DNA of 8,737 nucleotides from an uncultured Lachnospiraceae bacterium. GTDB lineage: Bacteria; Bacillota_A; Clostridia; Lachnospirales; Lachnospiraceae. Positions 6,400 to 8,737 of this stretch are shown piece by piece. Both the position numbers and the translations under genes were made by a program. The notes beneath the pieces were generated by a model, which was not told the DNA's origin, did no database searches, and saw only the letters and a program-made list of their open reading frames with translations. The stretch spans positions 1-8,737 of the forward strand of contig CAJUOF010000059.1 in assembly GCA_910587905.1 (NCBI GenBank). Direction: 5' to 3'. Numbering within the stretch: position 1 is the first letter of the stretch; each line of letters starts with the position of its first letter.

Positions 6400-6422
6400 G
6401 CAATTACGAGTTTCACAATTGC
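6400..6422. repeat. Short inverted repeat between the PilZ and glycosyltransferase genes
   Basis: GCAATT (6400-6405) and AATTGC (6417-6422) are perfect 6-bp arms around 11 nt. The A/T-rich stem lacks a following U-tract, so it is not a convincing terminator. The symmetry and spacing would also suit a small operator. The 143-nt gap around it otherwise holds only the sigma-28-like element listed separately. Confidence 0.25.
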
Positions 6423-6478
6423 TTATGATTAAGAGAATGAGAAGGCATGTGCATGATGCAGATGCTTTTTCTGTTCAT

Positions 6479-6506
6479 TAAAAGTGTATTAAGACTGTGC
6501 CGATTC
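6479..6506 (+). promoter_or_regulatory. Possible sigma-28 (SigD) promoter for the glycosyltransferase
   Basis: TAAA (6479-6482) and GCCGATTC (6499-6506) are separated by 16 nt, within the normal SigD range. The -10 matches GCCGATAT at 6 of 8 positions, including the core GCCGAT. A start near 6513 would leave only about a dozen nucleotides before the ATG at 6525, barely enough to keep the ribosome binding site, which counts against it or implies a very short leader. Confidence 0.35.
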
Positions 6507-6524
6507 GGGCAGAGGGGGCAGGTT

Positions 6525-7622
6525 ATGAAGATTAATTTGGTAATGATTGTGAAAAATGAGGAACGGAGTCTGAAACGGTGTCTTCAGGCAGCCCGCCCTC
6601 TTGTGGATGAGATGATTGTGGTGGATACCGGTTCCACGGACCGGACCATGGAGCTGGCCAGAGAAATGGGGGCGAAGGTCTATGAATTCACCTGGATACA
6701 GGATTTCTCTGCCGCCCGCAACTTTGCTCTTGATCAGTCGGATGCCGACTGGAACCTGGTGCTGGATGCCGACGAGTACTTAAGACCGGTGAAGCGGAAG
6801 ATCCTGGTGGAAAGCCTCGGCAGGTGGAACAAACGCTACGGGGCAGGGAAGTGGATGGGGGCGATTTTGCAGTTTGATGCTTATCGAGATGAACAGGAGA
6901 AGGACTCTATCAGCATTCACTCGTCTTTGATGCCACGTATGTTGCCGCATGGAGTGCGTTACCGAGGAATCATTCATGAGCAGCCGGATAGTGATTTTCC
7001 CTGTGTTCAGATTCCTCTTAAAACAGATCATGACGGATACCTGCTGGAAGGAAAGAGTGAGCGGAATCTGGAATATTTAAAGAAGGCAGTTGAACAAGAG
7101 GCAGAGAATCCCTATTATTGGTATCAAATGGCCATTACATTGCGTGATGTTGGAAAGCTGGAAGAAAGCCTGCCCTGGTTTCGAAAACTGTGGAAGGGTG
7201 GAAGAAGGGATCTTGGATATTGGGTAGACGGAATCCTTCGTTATCTGTATACGCTAACGGATATGGATACACCAGAGATGTTGGCGGAGGCAAAAGCAGT
7301 GATCGACCAAGCTCAGCCGACGCTTGAGAAACGGGCAGATTTTTGTTTTGTCTGCGGAATTTTCTATACAAAACTGGTACTTTCTGATGTGAAGCGCTAT
7401 ATCGAGTATCTGCCCCGGATCGAAGAAAGCTATCTGGCATGCCTTCGAATCGGTGAACATCCGGAGATGGAGACGGTGACAGGGACGGGCTCCTTTAAAG
7501 CCGCCTATAACCTGGGTCTCTGGTATGAACTTTCCGGGCAGCCCGACAAGGCCAGGCTTTATTACCAGAGATCGGCGAAGGCGGGATATGGGCCGGCAAA
7601 GGAACGGCTAAAATTGGTGTAA
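6525..7622 (+). CDS. Family 2 glycosyltransferase with TPR-like C-terminal region
   Basis: A 365-residue cytoplasmic protein transferring sugar from a nucleotide-sugar donor; acceptor unknown. The GT-A fold is clear: MKINLVMIVKNEERSLKRCL (1-20, the 'miVKNEe..l..cL' opening), VDEMIVVDTGSTDRTMELA (27-45), ARNFALDQSDADW (64-76) and the metal-binding DADEYL (81-86). Residues about 180-225 (NLEYLKKAVEQEAENPYYWY, then QMAITLRDVGKLEESLPWFR) and 325-362 (AAYNLGLWYELSGQPDKARL, then YYQRSAKAGYGPAKERL) are TPR/Sel1-like helical repeats. The ATG at 6525 is chosen over an upstream ATG at 6447 because the family opening starts there and GAGGGGG (6512-6518) is 6 nt upstream. GT2-TPR enzymes near flagellar genes in Clostridia often glycosylate flagellin, a plausible but unproven role here. 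Confidence 0.85.
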   Translation: MKINLVMIVKNEERSLKRCLQAARPLVDEMIVVDTGSTDRTMELAREMGAKVYEFTWIQDFSAARNFALDQSDADWNLVLDADEYLRPVKRKILVESLGRWNKRYGAGKWMGAILQFDAYRDEQEKDSISIHSSLMPRMLPHGVRYRGIIHEQPDSDFPCVQIPLKTDHDGYLLEGKSERNLEYLKKAVEQEAENPYYWYQMAITLRDVGKLEESLPWFRKLWKGGRRDLGYWVDGILRYLYTLTDMDTPEMLAEAKAVIDQAQPTLEKRADFCFVCGIFYTKLVLSDVKRYIEYLPRIEESYLACLRIGEHPEMETVTGTGSFKAAYNLGLWYELSGQPDKARLYYQRSAKAGYGPAKERLKLV

Positions 7623-7855
7623 ACATGTGATTTTTGCTTTTCATACTAAAAAATATATGTTATATTAAGTTCAAAGCATGACATTTCTGGTTTTCTAAAG
7701 CGGTTTTATCGCTTCTTGACATCATTTCTGCTCTCACCGGGCGTTCATTTCGGAAATCTCAATGCTTTAAATTACTTAAAAAGGCAGGGAGGTTCCAGAT
7801 GGACGGATTGCATATGACAGGAACCTCCGGATTTACAGAACAAGGAGGAACTGTT
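7623..7855. other. Non-coding stretch between the glycosyltransferase and the Rpn-family fragment
   Basis: About 230 nt. The first ~70 nt are very A/T-rich, and a weak promoter-like TTGCTT (7634-7639) with TATGTT (7656-7661) can be drawn at a 16-nt spacing. A TTGACA at 7716-7721 has no -10 partner. AAGCG/CGCTT (7698-7714) could form a small 5-bp stem without a U-tract. The only firm structure is the 9-bp inverted repeat at 7788-7828, listed separately. I see no convincing terminator for the motility genes. Confidence 0.4.
7788..7828 (+). repeat. 9-bp perfect inverted repeat in the leader of the Rpn-family gene
   Basis: GGAGGTTCC (7788-7796) and GGAACCTCC (7820-7828) are exact reverse complements separated by 23 nt. 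The left arm contains a Shine-Dalgarno-like GGAGG placed before an ATG (7799), so in RNA the hairpin would hide that decoy site and leave the true site (AAGGAGGAA, 7842-7850) free 13 nt further on. It could also be a remnant of a mobile-element end or a block on read-through translation. Confidence 0.5.
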
Positions 7856-8260
7856 ATGACAAAAAATGGAAGGACATGTTACGAGACTGCGAAAGATGAG
7901 AGTACAAATGGGAAAGAAGGCAGTGGCGGCAGAGTAAGGCAAGCTTACAAATCGACGGTTTTTGAGATGATATTCAGGGAGAAGCCGGCGCCGTTAAATC
8001 TGTACAATGCAGTGAACGGGACGGATTACCGGGATCCGGAACAGCTTACCGTCAATACCTTGCAAAATGCGATTTACACCAATATCTACAATGATGTATC
8101 CTTTTTGCTGGACGCCAGATTGAGTTTATACGAGCACCAGTCCACGAAAAATCCTAATATGCCACTGCGGTTTTTGATGTATGTTGCGGATTTGTATTCG
8201 GTTCTCGTAAAAGACAAGAATCAATACGGCACAAAACTGATCACGCTTCCAGCACCTTAA
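7856..8260 (+). pseudogene. 5' fragment of an Rpn/PD-(D/E)XK nuclease-family transposase-like gene
   Basis: 134 residues from ATG 7856, chosen because AAGGAGGAA (7842-7850) lies 5 nt upstream; an earlier in-frame ATG (7799) sits in the inverted repeat. The protein shows the core of the 'Rpn family recombination-promoting nuclease / PD-(D/E)XK transposase' group as I know it from Lachnospiraceae: YKSTVFEMIF (31-40), PLNLYNAVNGTDYRDPEQL (46-64), NAIYTNIYNDVSFLLD (71-86), LYEHQSTKNPNMPLR (91-105), YVADLYSVLVKDKNQYGTKL (109-128). Asp86 and Glu93-x-Gln95 are plausible nuclease active-site residues. It stops right after LPAP, where relatives continue with a strand of the type 'PAP.FVVFYNG', so the gene is truncated. 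The nuclease core might still be made, but function is doubtful. Confidence 0.8.
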
Positions 8261-8619
8261 TTTCTCGTTATCAGGAGAAGTATTCGTTAGAGACGGCGGT
8301 GGACATGGCCATTGGCGAGTGTATCCGGAAGGGGCATTTGAAAGAGTTCTTGGAGTGTAATCGCGCGGAGGTGAAGAAGATGAGTATATATGAGTATGAT
8401 GCAGAAAAACATATCCAAATGGAGCGGGAGAAAGCGAGAGAAGAGGGAAGGGAAGAAGGAAGAAAAGAAGGAAGAAAAGAAGGGGTTGCCTTGGAGAAAC
8501 GAAGAAGCAATGAGTTGACCAGGCAGTTGATGAAAGAAAAACGTTATGAAGATCTGGAACGGGCCGTTGAGGATGAAGCCTACCGGGAGCAGCTCCTTTT
8601 GGAATTTGGGATATGCTAA
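8261..8619 (+). pseudogene. 3' fragment of the same Rpn-family gene, out of frame with the 5' part
   Basis: In the +1 frame relative to the 5' fragment, the family sequence resumes at about 8251 as STLISRYQEKYSLETAVDMA and continues IGECIRKGHLKEFL, then AEVKKMSIYEYDAEKHIQME, then a Glu/Gly/Arg/Lys repeat (REEGREEGRKEGRKEG) and a short C-terminal helical domain (DLERAVEDEAYREQLLLEFG). This is the normal C-terminal half of the family, whose members have about 300 residues. The two fragments together give about 256, so some 60 residues are absent. A GTG at 8299 or ATG at 8305 could reinitiate, but no well-spaced ribosome binding site is present (AGGAGAAG at 8273-8280 is ~18 nt away). It is best read as the dead downstream half of one gene. 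Confidence 0.75.
8436..8485 (+). repeat. 50-nt pure purine tract with 12-bp tandem repeats
   Basis: Every base from 8436 to 8485 is A or G. It contains two identical 12-mers GGAAGAAAAGAA (8458-8469 and 8470-8481) preceded by a two-mismatch copy (8446-8457). It encodes the G-R/K-E/K-E repeat typical of this gene family's linker. Unit length is a multiple of three, so copy changes keep the frame. Confidence 0.8.
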
Positions 8620-8646
8620 TTGGCTGGGGTGGAGACTGGCAAGGGC

Positions 8647-8704
8647 AAAACACCAATAGGGCATGCCACAGATATATTTGGTATGCCCGAATTAGTGTTT
8701 TTGT
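8647..8704 (+). terminator. Strong intrinsic terminator, probably bidirectional
   Basis: GGGCATGCC (8659-8667) pairs with GGTATGCCC (8680-8688; one G-U pair) around a 12-nt loop. The stem is extended outward by AAAACAC/GTGTTTT (8647-8653 and 8695-8701) across a small internal mismatch. The 3' side runs into a T-tract and the 5' side starts with an A-tract, so it can end transcripts from either direction. It lies 27 nt after the Rpn-family stop codon. Confidence 0.85.
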
Positions 8705-8737
8705 TCATTAAATATTTATTTTTCAAACGCTTCAGGC

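Noticed and set aside
6447..6524. 26-residue N-terminal extension of the glycosyltransferase from ATG 6447
   Set aside because: AGAAGG is only about one nucleotide from that ATG, the extension is not part of the GT2 fold, and a good site precedes the ATG at 6525 where the family motif begins.
7716..7744. TTGACA as a -35 box before the Rpn-family gene
   Set aside because: At 16-18 nt downstream the sequence is GC-rich with no TATAAT-like hexamer.
8436..8485. CRISPR-like or satellite array
   Set aside because: The repeats are contiguous 12-bp coding units without spacers.
8126..8664. Minus-strand open frames of 79-176 codons opposite the Rpn-family fragments
   Set aside because: Their Pro/Ser/Phe/Leu-rich runs are the complement of the purine tract and charged repeat; the plus strand carries the recognisable family sequence.

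Overview
The window reads as chromosomal DNA from a motile Gram-positive Clostridia bacterium, most likely Lachnospiraceae. This rests on the Shine-Dalgarno sites (AAGGAGG type before nearly every start), the flagellar gene content, and a PD-(D/E)XK/Rpn-type protein of a kind common in Lachnospiraceae. The assignment comes from recognising protein families by eye, not from a database search. About nine tenths of the window is flagellar or motility-associated, and the right end is accessory.

Left block, minus strand (2662 down to 1): flgM (anti-sigma-28), flgN (export chaperone), flgK (hook-filament junction protein 1) and the 5' end of flgL (junction protein 2, cut by the window edge). The genes are 18-36 nt apart, each with its own good ribosome binding site, so they look like one late-flagellar operon. 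Hook-junction proteins, their chaperone and the sigma-28 brake are made together.

Middle block, plus strand, diverging from flgM across about 230 nt: a 472-residue protein whose C-terminus resembles the FliK hook-length-control domain, overlapping by 14 nt a 104-residue stand-alone homologue of the FlhB cytoplasmic domain (FlhX/YlqH type). FliK and FlhB are the two partners of the flagellar substrate-specificity switch, so this pair looks like a second copy of that interaction module. A sigma-A promoter (TTGACC-N17-TATAAT) just after it drives a soluble lytic transglycosylase without a Sec signal, which has a Gly/Ser/Leu-rich tail, followed 17 nt later by a PilZ-domain protein (c-di-GMP receptor family). 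After a 143-nt gap comes a family 2 glycosyltransferase with TPR-like repeats, possibly acting on flagellin. Weak sigma-28-like elements lie in the flgM/fliK-like divergent region and before the glycosyltransferase.

Right end (about 7623-8737): a 233-nt non-coding stretch with a 9-bp inverted repeat, then an Rpn/PD-(D/E)XK transposase-family gene broken into two fragments by what looks like an out-of-frame internal deletion. A strong, probably bidirectional, intrinsic terminator closes it. The last ~30 nt hold nothing I can assign. I see no rRNA, tRNA, CRISPR array or complete insertion sequence.
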